Shown in pieces: positions 21,806-32,979 of a stretch of DNA of 64,000 nucleotides. Source of the DNA: Hydnum rufescens UP504. Its lineage: Eukaryota > Basidiomycota > Agaricomycetes > Cantharellales > Hydnaceae. How positions within the stretch are numbered: position 1 is the first letter of the stretch; each line of letters begins with the position of its first letter. The stretch covers positions 38,247 to 102,246 of the forward strand of contig MU129046.1 of NCBI GenBank assembly GCA_014904985.1, read 5' to 3'. Position numbers and translations under genes: made by a program. The notes beneath the pieces are model-generated. The model was not told the origin of the DNA. It saw nothing but the letters and a program-made list of their open reading frames with translations, and did no database searches.

Positions 21806-21879
21806 CATGTGGCCAAGCATTGTTTTATGGTATTCAGTTGCACTCAGATGGGTGCTGGGTCCCATGGGGCATGAGGAAC

Positions 21880-22720
21880 GATGATGCGATGGCCACAAGG
21901 TCTTTTCAGTTGCTGAGCAGGCATGGTGATGATGAGACCTCTGTTGGTGGAGCATCCCACAATCTGGCTCAGATTATAATAGCTTCCGGTGCGAGGCCAA
22001 GACGAATTCTCCGCCTGCTCGTTTTTCCTCAATCCGCCTACATATACGCATGCACCTGAGGTAACTGTGTTTTTGGGTTCATTCAAGCTCCATAGTGAAA
22101 CCCTGTAATACATTGGTCCGCCTACGTGAGGCTGAGCTCAAGTATCATCCGCTGCTCTCGGAGGGTGCCAAGGTTGGTTGGTTGGAATTCCCATTCATAT
22201 ACCACATAGACACCCATAGGAAGGGGGCCAAGGGTAGTTTGAACACGAGTACTCAAAATTATTCTCAAGGTCACAAATAAAATGAAGGAGCAATCGAGTA
22301 GAAAACACTAGGAATTGGCACAGTGATTGGCGAAGATAAAGGCCCAAGCCCATCTCCACAGGACATAATGAAAATGAAATCATAGAACGTGCACTCAATT
22401 GAACGTCTACATTAGCCTCAGTATTTCTACAAGCCATATCTTGGGAGGGGGTCGCGATTAGGATTAGGTTCTTGTAGGAGGAATATCGATCGGCAGGCCG
22501 AGTAACACTGCGTAATGGTCAGACTGACAACAGAGAACGTGTAATCCTTCGTGACAGCCTCGGTATTGTATGCTTGCAAGCATTGGTGTGGATTGCATGC
22601 GGTAAGAGGCCGTTCAGGCAATGGGTTGAGACCAACAGGATACGTTCGCATGCACATCAAGATTCACACCGAGAGGAGGGCCAGCGCTGTCACTGTGGTA
22701 TGGATGACATGCAGGTCTCA
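21880..22720. repeat. Dispersed repeat, copy 1
   Basis: It is collinear with 32980-33790: shared GATGATGAGA-CTCTGTTGGTGGAGC, CTCGTTTTTCCTC-ATCCGCCTAC and CAAGGTTGGTTGG. It lies between the two direct repeats 21220-21805 and 22927-23540. A minus-strand frame in both copies encodes a cysteine-containing peptide (AVTKDYTFSVVSLTI). No known family recognised. Confidence 0.6.
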
Positions 22721-22926
22721 GCTTGGACTTGGATGGGTCAAGGGCCGGGCATGGGGTGTTGCGCACTCGAGAGGGGGCTTCTGCCACCATAGGCTGCATC
22801 ACACTCGCTCCACGCAGTTTGGGTTTTTGTACACGAATCGATCGAGGAAGTGGGAGAGGGTGTTCAGCCCTAAATCTGCAGTAGCCATGACATGGACTGA
22901 CGTGACAATCTGCCTTGTATGTGGTT

Positions 22927-23540
22927 GACCTTGTCGCCTGTCTTCACGAAAGATATAGCTTCCCTCCTATCACACCATAATTTGCTATAATCCACTTGGC
23001 CTAAAAAACCCTCTTGAGATGTCGATTTTCTGTTTTGTGGTCATGACGAAGATGACAACAAACCATTAAATTTCTCAGTATGGACTTTGAAGGCGAAAGG
23101 GCCGAAGAAGAGTTGTCACCAAGAGAAAAGACCAACGTTAACATAGCAACCGAGAGTAGAGTAATCAGCCAATCAATCTTTGGCATAAGAACGAGAACGT
23201 CCGATAGATATTGTGACAGGGTGAATACCGTTTGATGAGTTTCTTGGGCCAAAGCAAAGCAAAGCAACGATTCATGACATACAGCCATACAGCATAGCAG
23301 CATACATCAAAAGAAACTTGAAATCATCACGGCCATCATGGCCAATCGCTGGACAGGTTTCCGATTTTCGGATCGTGGGGCGCAGTGTTCAGCGTCCTGG
23401 GGCGATCAACCAGAAAGCGTCATGCTATCATCTCCCAATATCCTACACTCCAGGGCATGATATTTGGAGATTGTGCGACCCTCGATCTCTTCGGGGATTA
23501 GGTCACTGGTGGAGCGTAGACGAGGGAGGTGATCATCATG
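22927..23540. repeat. Direct repeat, right copy
   Basis: It corresponds to 21220-21805. On the minus strand it contains the hydrophobic 3' part of the unrecognised gene family (LSQYLSDVLVLMPKIDWLIT). Confidence 0.65.
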
Positions 23541-26050
23541 ATTGGGTGGGGATATTGGGGATGCTGCTGGGGACCCATTTTGCTGGGGGGCTGTGGGGCG
23601 TGGCAATCTGTTTGCGTTGAGCAATGGAGAGACTTTATTCATATGAGGCAGAGCGTGCGCGAGATCAAGCAAGGAGGTGTGGGGAAAATTGGATAAATCA
23701 GATTGATGATGTTCATGCACATCAGATGATGAGGGAGTTGACAGGGAGAACCGTTGGAAGTTGGGGGTCTTCAAGCATGGTGGGCATGGACAATGAGGAG
23801 GGCAAACTTCTGGCTCTCTGAAGCTGAACAAGCAGTTCGAGGGGATCACAAATCATCTGACAATTCCACTAGACTCCTTGGTTCTTTCCACATACCATCG
23901 ACAAAGCCGCAATCCACATGGTCACCCCACTCAGTGGTAATGTCTCTACTTTGGATCTTATTGTGACAAAAGCACCTGTATGTGGGTTTCAACCATAGGA
24001 GGCCTGCCAAGGTGATGTCATTGAAGACAAGCATATTGTCGGGAGTCTGCGGAGATTCTGTGAGCTCCTTCTCACGAGACTGTTGTGCTGGCTGCAAGAG
24101 AGAGCTAGAAGAGGGAGGAGTATAGTGATCACAGGCAAATATGGGGCAGAACACCTGCCGGCACCACCGAGATATCAGCGGAAGTCACCACGGCCAGGAG
24201 AATCGCTCTTGCCCAAGCCAGTAGGGGGAACCAGGCACTCCGTTGCATTCCAGATGGGATAGATTCAAAGCTCATGAAGAGACCTGCATTGACTATATGG
24301 CTTGCCAAGATGGAGTCAGAGGGGCATGGGCGAGTACAGAATTCGACACTTGAAGAGACTCAGTGGAAGTAATAGGGGGAATAATTGATGAACTCGAGAA
24401 ATGAACACAGTACCCAGGGGTCAGAAAACGAGTAGATATAGAATTCAGCCCCTCGGTCGATGAGGAGACGCGAATGGATTCGAAGGGTCGGAGTGTGCCC
24501 TCAAGAGTTTGCAAAAAACGAAAATCGCTGATCCAGGCGCCTGATATACATGGCAGGAAATGATAGTAAAATGGACCCAGGATTACAAAGGAGAGCGACA
24601 ATTTCAATGCATTGGTTATGTTGCTTGAGATTCAGGCGAAGTTCCATCATTACATGTTGCAGCTGGCCCAACCCTTTGCACCACTTCGTATCACCCCCGT
24701 TTCAACAGATATTGTCGAAGCTCTTCCTCACGCTAACACCTACTTTGCAGCCTGCCTGGCCTCATTTCAAATATCACCCTTGTACATTGCCTTGTACCTG
24801 TTTAGTGAACTTGCCACATACAAGTCGAGAAGTCGGGAGAAGCCTCATATCTCTCTCTGCAGATTGGTTGGAATGCACGACCCATACAGTGAATGACGAG
24901 AAGGTGGTGGCTGCAGCAAGTGTTGCCTTTATGGACAAAAGTGGGTTGCCACATGCTCACGGTGGAACGACCCAATACATTCCGTTCTGCACTCTTGACT
25001 TTCCGCCCTATCCGGATGTAAACCGAGAATTTGGCACACTAGGTTTGACACATTCGGATCCAATCCGAGATCACACCTCACCCAACAACTCGGCAGCAGA
25101 TCAGGAGAGTGTTATATACATACGAAAGGCCTAAGGGTTATGTCTTCTGTGTAGTGTAGTGAGTAGTAGTCCTAGGGACTGAGTTGAAGCTTTTGGTGGG
25201 CCCCCGGTTCAAACCCTGCCAATGTTGAAGTTTTCTTTAAGTTCGAATTAAGTGCTCACCTGGTACTCCGGCTTGTGGCCTTTGTGCTATGGTAAGGGGC
25301 CATCTACATGGTATTCTGACCTCCCTCCCCCTACCCTCATAGTCGTGCATGCAAGAAGGTGGAAATTTCCTTTTTCGGAATTCCGGAGAATCTTCTCCAA
25401 ACCCGCTCAAAGCTTGTTAAATCACTTAAAAAATATAATTTATGGGCTAACTACTTATGTTTCTGCTACCTAAAGATCATATCTAGCACCTTATCCCTCC
25501 TCAACTTGTGCCGGCATTGAGTTCTTTCCGGTTTTGCATCTGGGTGGTGTTGAGTCATGTTCAAAATAAATTGCACCAAATTCTGGGTTCTCGGTTTTGC
25601 ATCCAGATAGGGCAGAAAGTACTCAACTTCCGTTCTGACGGATCACTTTTCCAACTTCAGTTGTTGGCACCTGAATAATCGCCCGACCTCCACTCAGGTC
25701 TTTTGCCTCCGCTCGTCTGCGTCTTTGAGGTTCTTTTTGTTCTTGTTCCTATCCATGAGGGTGTCTGGCAATTCAACAGGTAGTGACTTGGTCTCTAGCC
25801 CCCTTTTCTGGGACACTGGCATCATTCCTCTTCGAGCTCCGGCATTGCCATTCAGTCATGGAATATTGTGACAATACTGGCCCACAGGATCTTGGGTGAC
25901 AGGGCCATATGGTCCCCATATACAGTAACTGCTTGGTCGACAGAACACACCTTAGGGAAGTCCTTTGCATCATCTACTAACATGCAGTATGGTGCTTGAT
26001 AATTGTGGCAGGTGAAGGCTGGCAAATGTTGTAGCAGAGGAAGCATTCAA
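23000..26050 (-). pseudogene. Unrecognised minus-strand gene family X, unit A
   Basis: Several minus-strand coding-like blocks recur in the same order here, in unit K (34985-33870) and in unit B (51010-49160 plus 45255-45970). They are LLQHLPAFT and SVDQAVTVYGDHMALSP (~26000-25850); an acidic/lysine-rich block; GLNSISTRFLTPG (~24450); ITLAGLLWLKPTYRCFCHNK (~24000); a Pro-rich block REPEVCPPHCPCPP (~23820); EEIEGRTISKYHALECRIL (~23470); and a hydrophobic tail. I recognise no known domain. Frames change between blocks, compatible with introns, but stops also occur, so this copy is probably decayed. CG sites of the other copies are mostly TG/CA here. Confidence 0.35.
25140..25235 (+). repeat. 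Possible tRNA-derived SINE fragment
   Basis: The sequence contains GGTTCAAACCC at 25206-25216, an exact match to the Pol III B-box consensus, and an upstream TAGTGTAGTGAGTAG-type A-box-like stretch at ~25150. Spacing is about 45 bp. No cloverleaf with a matched acceptor stem is evident, so a tRNA-related SINE head is more likely than a tRNA gene. Confidence 0.3.
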
Positions 26051-26099
26051 GCCAGCCTTGTCGCTGCCATTGCTTGACATGTAAAGTATCAATTATCAA

Positions 26100-26470
26100 T
26101 TATCTATAACAGAATGGACTTAGGTCAATGATTACCTCATCTTCGGAGTTTCAATTCTGCTTAGCTCATCTGCAGAGTTTGAACTGGGCAGTGAGCCAGC
26201 ACATCCTGTCAGGGTGACACTGCTGTCGAAGCCACAAACAGAAAGAGGAAAGAGATTAATTAACCACACGCTATTGCAGTGGGAATCCTGAGTATACACC
26301 ACACAACAAGGGACACACAAGTCTCACACCTATCGCAGTGGGAATCCTGAGAGATCGAAACTGGTGATCCCCCAACTGTGAAGGGCTATAAATACTATTT
26401 CCTGCACACAGCCTCCAACCTTCCAGAGCCTTCCACCGTCTTCCATAACCTTCCAGATCCTCCTAGAATG
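26100..26470. other. Promoter-like or LTR-like segment
   Basis: GCAGTGGGAATCCTGAG occurs twice (~26277 and ~26336), followed by CTATAAATACTATTT at ~26388, a good TATA box, then a CCTTCCA-rich tract. This organisation resembles the U3/R part of an LTR. I found no matching second LTR or primer-binding site. Confidence 0.25.
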
Positions 26471-26599
26471 CCGGCTCCACAGCCCATCAGTCAGCCTCCA
26501 CAGCCACCATCACTAAGCCTCACTAAGCTGACCCAGCCATGTTATGAATCCTGTGCACACCTCCACATGGCTATGCCCCAACTTCCATATGTATCCCCC

Positions 26600-26977
26600 T
26601 TAGTGTATGTACTTCCAAGGCAGTGTATGCCTGGGTACTCCAAAGGTGTCCAAAGTGTCAAATGACCGTAATGATGTGGATGGAGTACGGATTGGGACAG
26701 GTGATGTGGATTCAGGGACTGGGGGTAGAGGAGGAGGAGGGGGAGTCTGGATTGGCAACTCCATGGACTCATGTGGGGAGCGAGGGAATGACAGGTGCTG
26801 ACAAGGGCACCAATGCTGCCACTGGTTGACTACCCAGCCCATAGCCCACTGGCCAAGGCCTGATAGAACAAGGGCAATAATAATAAGAGAAATGCCAATA
26901 ATGGCAAGGATGACAATATCCCCCATAGTGAATGGAGGGAGAGAGGAGACAAGAGCATTTGAGGAAGTAGGTGCCAT
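26600..26977 (-). CDS. Small single-pass membrane protein with proline-rich tail
   Basis: The 125-residue frame starts MAPTSSNALVSSLPPF. It has one strong hydrophobic segment at residues ~18-42 (DIVILAIIGISLIIIALVLS) and then a Trp-containing amphipathic stretch and a tail with runs of proline (~residues 80-90). The overall form is that of a short membrane-anchored protein. There is no family assignment and no second copy in the window, so this is an uncertain gene. Confidence 0.35.
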   Translation of the reverse strand: MAPTSSNALVSSLPPFTMGDIVILAIIGISLIIIALVLSGLGQWAMGWVVNQWQHWCPCQHLSFPRSPHESMELPIQTPPPPPLPPVPESTSPVPIRTPSTSLRSFDTLDTFGVPRHTLPWKYIH

Positions 26978-27231
26978 ATGATAGAGTCAATGAAGAATGA
27001 TACTCTAACAGGTAAGTCCTTAGGCAGAAGCAAATGTCAATTTGATCCTGACACATCCCATGTGATGAGAGCCAAGGTGCCAAAAACAAATACCCTCACT
27101 CAGGTTTGAACATGGGACCTCTCAATGCCATTACAGCAGCAGTCTACCTTAAGCAATAAGACTAAGGAGATTGCATATTTACTTGGTAATTAGAATCCTA
27201 TGTACTGGCACTTCTAAGTGCTACGGAGGGA

Positions 27232-28045
27232 GTGTAATCAATCCACTTGCCCCAGGGGTTGTTAAGGGAGGGGATTATTACCTTCAGAGGGGGGGTCTAA
27301 TTCCAAGGGGGGGTTTGTTAGGGGAGGTTGGTAATTCCAGAGGGGGGGGTATTACCAGCAAGGGAAGGGGGAGTGTTACCAATAAGGGGGGGAGTATTAC
27401 CAGGAAGGGGGGTGTTACCAATAAGGGGGGGGAGGGGGTGTTACCAGGAAGGGGGGAGGTGTTACCAATAAGGGGGGGAGGGGGTGTTACCAGGAAGGGG
27501 GGAGGTGTTACCAATAGGGAGGGGGGTATTACCAGTAAGGGAAGGAGGAGTGTTACCAATAAGGGGGGGGTATTACCAGCAAGGGAAGGGGGAGTGTTAC
27601 CAATAAGGGGGGGAGTATTACCAGGAAGGGGGGGGTGTTACCAATAAGGGGGGGGAGGGGGTGTTACCAGGAAGGGGGGAGGTGTTACCAATAGGGGGGG
27701 GGGTATTACCAGCAAGGGAAGGAGGAGTGTTACCAATAAGGGGGGTATTACCAGCAAGGGAAGGGGGAGTATTACCAATAAGGGGGGGGGGTATTACCAG
27801 CAAGGGAAGGGGGAGTGTTACCAATAAGGGGGGGAGTATTACCAGCAAGGGGGGAGGTGTTACCAATAGGGGGGGGGTGTTACCAGCAAGGGAGGGGGGT
27901 GTTACCAGCAAGGGAGGGGGTTATCAGCAAGGGGGGAGGTTATCAGCAAGGGGGGAGGTGTTACCAACAAGGGGGGGTTGTTTCCAGCAAGGGGGGTGGG
28001 TTGTATTAGCAGGGGGGGTGTATTAGCAGGGGGGGCACTGGATGA
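27232..28045. repeat. G-rich minisatellite (~800 bp)
   Basis: More than thirty degenerate units of about 21-25 bp are present, alternating GTTACCAATAAGGGGGG and TATTACCAGCAAGGG types with runs of 5-10 G. Long open frames on both strands are by-products of the period. The G runs could form quadruplexes and are prone to replication slippage and sequencing error. Confidence 0.9.
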
Positions 28046-28284
28046 GAATATGGGCATATTCTGTAGAGTGCATTGGGGAGCATTGTCTTGATTCCACATC
28101 TGCATTTGACATCCTCAGAAACAAGTGTATTGGCCCAGAGTCCCAAATGCTATTCTAATATGAATTTCCATTAAAAATACCTTGATGAAATGTATTTCAA
28201 TTTGGCATAATCAATGTGGTTATCTCATGAAAATACAGATTATATCATTTTTTAAATGCAGGCATACAGACTCATGGCTGTTAC

Positions 28285-29095
28285 TGAGAGAAAAACTTAA
28301 TAGGGGGTCAGGGGATCCTGAGCTATATACTGTACATCATGTGGATTACATCATCAAGATGAGACTGATCCAATCCCAACAGCAGAGGACAGGTCTCAAT
28401 CAGAATAGAAAAAAAGTCCACCAGGAACAAATAAAAAAAAAAGAGTGGCAGGGTTGGTTACATAAGGGATATCTGCACTGGCAGTACAAAGAAATGGAGG
28501 GTGTGCATGTGATAGGTGAAGATGGGGAGTAACAGCATCATGGGTTATGGGTGCAGGTCAGCCACAACATCAGGAAAATCCACTTTGCTTCTGAAGGCTT
28601 CAAAGGCTTCTGAAGACTCCTGAAGACTTCAGAAGCCTTCAGAAGACTTCAGAAGGCTGCAGAAGCAAAGTCTTTTTCCTGATGAATACAGTCAGGTAAC
28701 TTTTTCAGGGTACAGGTATGGTTTCAGTTTCAGTTGCAGGTTAGCCACAGGGGCCATGGTTGCAGGTTACAACTTCAGGCTATACTTTCAGATACAGTGT
28801 CATGGGGTTGAATATGAGTTTGGGTTTGGTCATGTGATGAATCCACACACATGGTGGGATTCATGGACACAAGGAGAGTGGTGCATGCAGCATGGGGACA
28901 TTAGAGTCAGGGAGACAGGAACACCACTTCACTGTGGGTTAATCTCCAGGTATCACAGAGCTTAATTGGGGCCCATAGCCTGTTGGCAAAAGAAAAACTT
29001 GATAAGAGATCAGGAATTCCCAAGCTATATAAATCATGTGGATTATGTAATAAAAACAAGATTGATCCAATCCTCTCATACTAACAATGGCAGGC
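28285..29095. repeat. Pair of ~105 bp dispersed direct repeats
   Basis: 28288-28395 and 28985-29095 share AGAAAAACTT-ATA, TCAGG, AGCTATATA and CATGTGGATTA, then ATTGATCCAATC. They could be LTR or MITE fragments bracketing ~600 bp of otherwise unremarkable sequence. No gene is supported in between. Confidence 0.4.
28569..28682. repeat. Foldback repeat of GAAGACTTCAGAAG units
   Basis: Outer arms ATCAGGAAAA and ACTTTGCTTCTG on the left pair with CAGAAGCAAAGT and TTTTTCCTGAT on the right. The interior alternates CTTCTGAAG and CTTCAGAAG motifs, giving a near-complete ~55 bp stem. This is the form of a tiny MITE or a transposon end. Confidence 0.6.
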
Positions 29096-29119
29096 TCAAA
29101 GCTGGCACCATAGGCTCAC

Positions 29120-29236
29120 AGCAGCCACCTAAGGCAGGAGTACAAGCCATGTATGGACAAAGCGGCCAGCTAAGGCAGGAGTACAAGTCATGTATGGACA
29201 AAGCAGCCACCTAAGGCAAGAGTACAAGCTGGCATG
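29120..29236. repeat. 41 bp tandem repeat, ~2.7 copies
   Basis: The unit begins AGCAGCCACCTAAGGCAGGA and continues with GTACAAGCCATGTATGGACA. The third copy is partial. Confidence 0.75.
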
Positions 29237-29259
29237 CACAGGTGACAGCCTTTACTCGT

Positions 29260-29958
29260 TACATGAATGAGAGTACGTTTCCTAAATCAGCGAGAAAGGG
29301 GATGGCAGAAAGGAATGAAAGATGCCATGCACTGTTGAGAGTTGCAAGGGAGGAATCCAGGAAACCTCTGTTGGGTGAGGGAGTCAAAAACTCTGGAGCG
29401 CAGAAGGGTATTGAGTATTGAGTATGTGATGTACTGCAATGGAGATGCCTGCAGCGGAACATGGTACAAATAAGGCCAATACTGGCAGAAGCCACGGTCC
29501 CAGCTGAGTTCCTCTCTCCTGCGTGGTCACCGCTCATCGAATATGTGTGGCAGTGATCCCCAAACACGTGATCGTGACGAGTAGGCCTTGAGGTCGGAGA
29601 CTCAACTCAAGCCCGAGAATGAGGTCCAGGACCTCGAAGAAAGTTAGCGAAGGGTTCAAGACGAAACTTTCAAACTTGTTACAAGCGCTTAAAAGTTTCC
29701 GTCCAGGTGCAGTCTTATTCCCCATGATGGATTTGGAGAAAACGGGCTTGTACGACCTTTTCTACCCAGTCGCCAGTGTCAAATCACTCATATTACTGGA
29801 TAATCTGCGTTTCACTCGGTTCCTGCAAATTCTCTTGGGCGAGCACTAATTATTTCCAGCTGACGGATCCTCAAAGAATTTGAATGTGCTGAATAGAGTA
29901 GGGCTTCCTTCACACCGCCTTGCGGCGGCCCCTCCCTCTCTCCAGCACACAACAGCCC
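29260..29958. other. Upstream region of the kinase gene, homologous to other unit starts
   Basis: 29280-29590 is a diverged version of 35390-35660 and 51410-51680 (GGATGGCAGAAA-GAATGA, GGAATGGAGATGCCTGC-GC). 29600-29900 matches the stretch before each four-helix/TPR gene (GGTCCAGGACCTCGAAGA, AAAAGTTTCCGTCCAGGTGC). The RNase H remnant found in A, B and C is missing here. No gene supported. Confidence 0.5.
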
Positions 29959-32764
29959 ATGCCCTCCAGAGGACTCTCCCCACCGAGAGGACGTAGCGTC
30001 CAATCATCATTACCCCCATCCAACGATTCCCCTCCTAACGGTGCATCCACCTCCACCCTTCGACCTGCTACCGCAACTGCGCCGCAGCCAGGATACTCAG
30101 ATTACATCACCGGCAGAGGATTGGATGTTGCTCTCGTTATGTCTCGCATGATCCGTGACATGCCGGGTCTTCCACCCACGCTTTCTGGCCCCCTCTCTCA
30201 AGTTTTTCATGTCCTAGCGAACGTCACCGAGGCAGTTAAAACCATGGGTGATGGAAGAGATAGATGCACACAGCTCATGGTTCGGGTCACAAGGTTTCTC
30301 GAGGTCTTGGTGGACGGGTTGAAGGGGAAGAACATCGATGATACGAGAGCTGCTTCAAGTTTACATATTTTAAGACGGTAAGCATTCCAATTTCCTTGCA
30401 CAATCTCTACAGTGAAATATATCTCTTTCGGCTATAGCAACTTGATGACAATCCACGCTGACGCAAGACAATGGTCCCGTTTAAATCTTGTGAAGCGCTA
30501 TCTCCAGCGGGACAAAATTATGAATGCGATAGCGAGACACGATGAGAATCTGACGGATTACTTCCACACATTGCAAGTGAGTGTGTATTGAATACGCGCA
30601 TTCGCACTTCATGCCAACGAGCTGACGTTATCGTAAAGATCATGACCTTCATGACAGAATCCAGCCCTCTGGACAGGGCAGAGACGATTGCGCCTCCGGG
30701 TCCACCTGTCTCTGGTAGACCGCTGGCAGGCTCTGAAAACACTCTCGTGAGGGATTTGCAGCAGCCGGCAGATGCTCTTTTATCGGGAATGCGTGACCTT
30801 CTCGAAAGTCCGGCGAGTCATGCAGTGTTTGAGCAGATCGGCATGGCTGTGCAGGACGACTGGAGGAGATGGGGTTATGGACCGTCGACACCAGTGGGCT
30901 CAAGGTAATTGCCATCCTTGGTTCAATATACGGATCAGAAATTGATGAAGAGGAAACCGACGTGCGGGATGGACGCAACTTTGCAGAGCTCGGACGATGA
31001 AGATGAATTCGACCAGGGGTTAGATAGACTCTACCAGGTGGGTGATGAACTTGACTGGGAGAACCAAAGGGTGCCGAAACTGTATGAGGCAAGAGGGACC
31101 TCGATCTGGTGCATCACCCAGTCTCTTCTGACCATACATTCATTCCAGAACGAGATATTAGCGCTTCAGAGTCTGGGATCAGTCCTTGTAGTGACGTTGG
31201 TAGTAAACTCCCCAGACTTAGCGGAACTGCAAGTATTCTTACCCAAGAGACCGCGTGGTGCGCGTTCTGACGATAGCGCGCTATTTCCAGCTTACAGGGG
31301 AATCTCGAGCACCTAAGAGTTGAAGGCGATAAATGGGTTCAATTCGATTTGGTGGATACCGTTGTCCATGCAAACATGATGTTCGAGACTATCGACTCCG
31401 TGAAACGTTGTCTTCAAGAATACAATGGCCTCCCTAGGCAGGATATCTACCCCGAAATTATCCCGCCAAGCGACCTCCCCTGCCTTCCCTCCATGTTGAG
31501 AAACATCGAGAATGACGTGGCCTTGAGAACAAAGGCGGTACATTTGCGGGGCCAACATGCCATCTTGTTCATCGATCTCTTAATGCAGGTACGTGTGACG
31601 CTGTTTTAGATTCACATTCACTGATGTTTTCCCAGGTTCTTGATAAATATCTAGACGGTATTGGCCGTGGCGATCTCCTGAAACTCTTACTTAGAGTCGT
31701 CGAAGCTTCAAACCGGCTTCCGTCGCAGTTACTGATCACAGGGGTAACCGACATGATATATGAGTATGAAGGAGGAGAAGCGACTATCTTCAAGTGTAGG
31801 TATGGAGACAGGGATGTTGCGGCACGCGTAATCCGCGTGGAATCCAGGGGTGAAGACGTGGAAACGACAAGATCGGTGCGAGGATCCCTATTGTTGTGCT
31901 ATATTTCTCAGATCTTCGAAATTATAGCTGCAAAAAATACAGCGGGAGATAATCACTCACCGCCAGCTCAAAAATCGCAATATTTTGGAGCTTCTTGGCA
32001 TCTTCAAGAGCGATCAGCATCCTCTGACCATAATAACACCTTGGATGGAAAATGGTGAAGCGTCGAAGTACCTAAAGACTCATCCAGAAAATTTTATCAT
32101 AGTCGTACGTTGATTCCGAGTTCTTCACTTCACCACTCTCATAGCCGCTGAAATCAGGTCCGTGGCCTATGCGCTGCTATACAATTCCTGCATTGCTGTA
32201 AGCCACCTATAGTTCATGGAGACATAAAGCCGGTTGGTGACATTATCTTCCAATATTGGCATGTGGCGAACCCTCACTTGTGGGTTTGTATCTCAGTCGA
32301 ATGTGTTGATAGATGAACATGGTGAAGCAGTGTTGAGCGACTTTGGGTTCACTCGCATCCGACATGAACTGACGCGAACTGGAACTCAATCCACTGGTCT
32401 TGGAACGTTGCGATATCTCGCCCCGGAAGTCTTCCTCGGTGAGGTTCTGCGGGCCAATGTAACCACCGATATCTATTCATTAGCATTGACCATATGGGCG
32501 TTGGCATCCTCCGAACTACCATTTGCGCACCTACCTCACGGCTTCCTTGTTCTCCGTCGAGTCGAGAGTGGAGAGCGACCTCCAATGCCCACAATGATCG
32601 GAACGTTCCATAGCCAGTCCGAAGCCGGGAAGCTTATTTGGGGTCTTCTGGAGCAAATGTGGCATCAAGATCCAAACAACCGACCGCCTGTGACACTGGT
32701 GAAGGAAAAAATTGACTCGATCGAGAGGTCATGGAGCCATGGGCAAATGTTTGACGAGGGATGA
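29959..32764 (+). CDS. MLKL-like protein: four-helix N-terminus plus TKL kinase domain
   Basis: Proposed exons: 29959-30377, 30438-30576, 30639-30904, 30989 to an uncertain end, 31298-31588, 31636-31875, 31928-32104, 32158-32232 and 32297-32764. Residues ~1-60 are Pro/Ser rich. Residues ~60-190 form the four-helix region (GRDRCTQLMVRVTRFLEVL; NLVKRYLQRDKIMNAIARHD), homologous to the neighbouring TPR genes and, as a fold, to MLKL/HeLo-like domains. A helical brace follows (HAILFIDLLMQVLDKYLDGI). The kinase domain has a degenerate glycine loop (EGGEATIF), DVAARVIRV where the VAIK lysine is arginine, LKNRNILELLG, VHGDIKPSNVLI, DFG, APE and DPNNRP. Exons 5-9 join in frame with GT-AG borders. I infer a membrane-acting cell-death executioner; family knowledge supports only the domain order. 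Exon 4 to 5 is unresolved. Confidence 0.7.
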
Positions 32765-32979
32765 GATGAGACATTGGGGCCATCCCATGTGTTCATGGAG
32801 CGTCTTACCGTCGTTTTTGGACTCGTGACCACCCTCAGCTTTACCTTGCACTATGTTAGAAGCATCCTCCAATTGGCACTGATCAAAGTCACCTGTCTTG
32901 TATTTCCTAGAGATAATTATCCATGACCTCTCGCAGCGTACATATCTATTATGACACCCCACAGCACACAAACACTGAG

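Noticed and set aside
27060..27180. Possible tRNA gene on the minus strand (TGTTCAAACCTGAG)
   Set aside because: The B-box-like element has mismatches and no acceptor or anticodon stem could be paired convincingly.
27171..28105. Several long open frames with Gly/Pro/Thr-rich repeats on both strands
   Set aside because: They follow from the G-rich minisatellite period; all frames stay open and the composition is that of the repeat.
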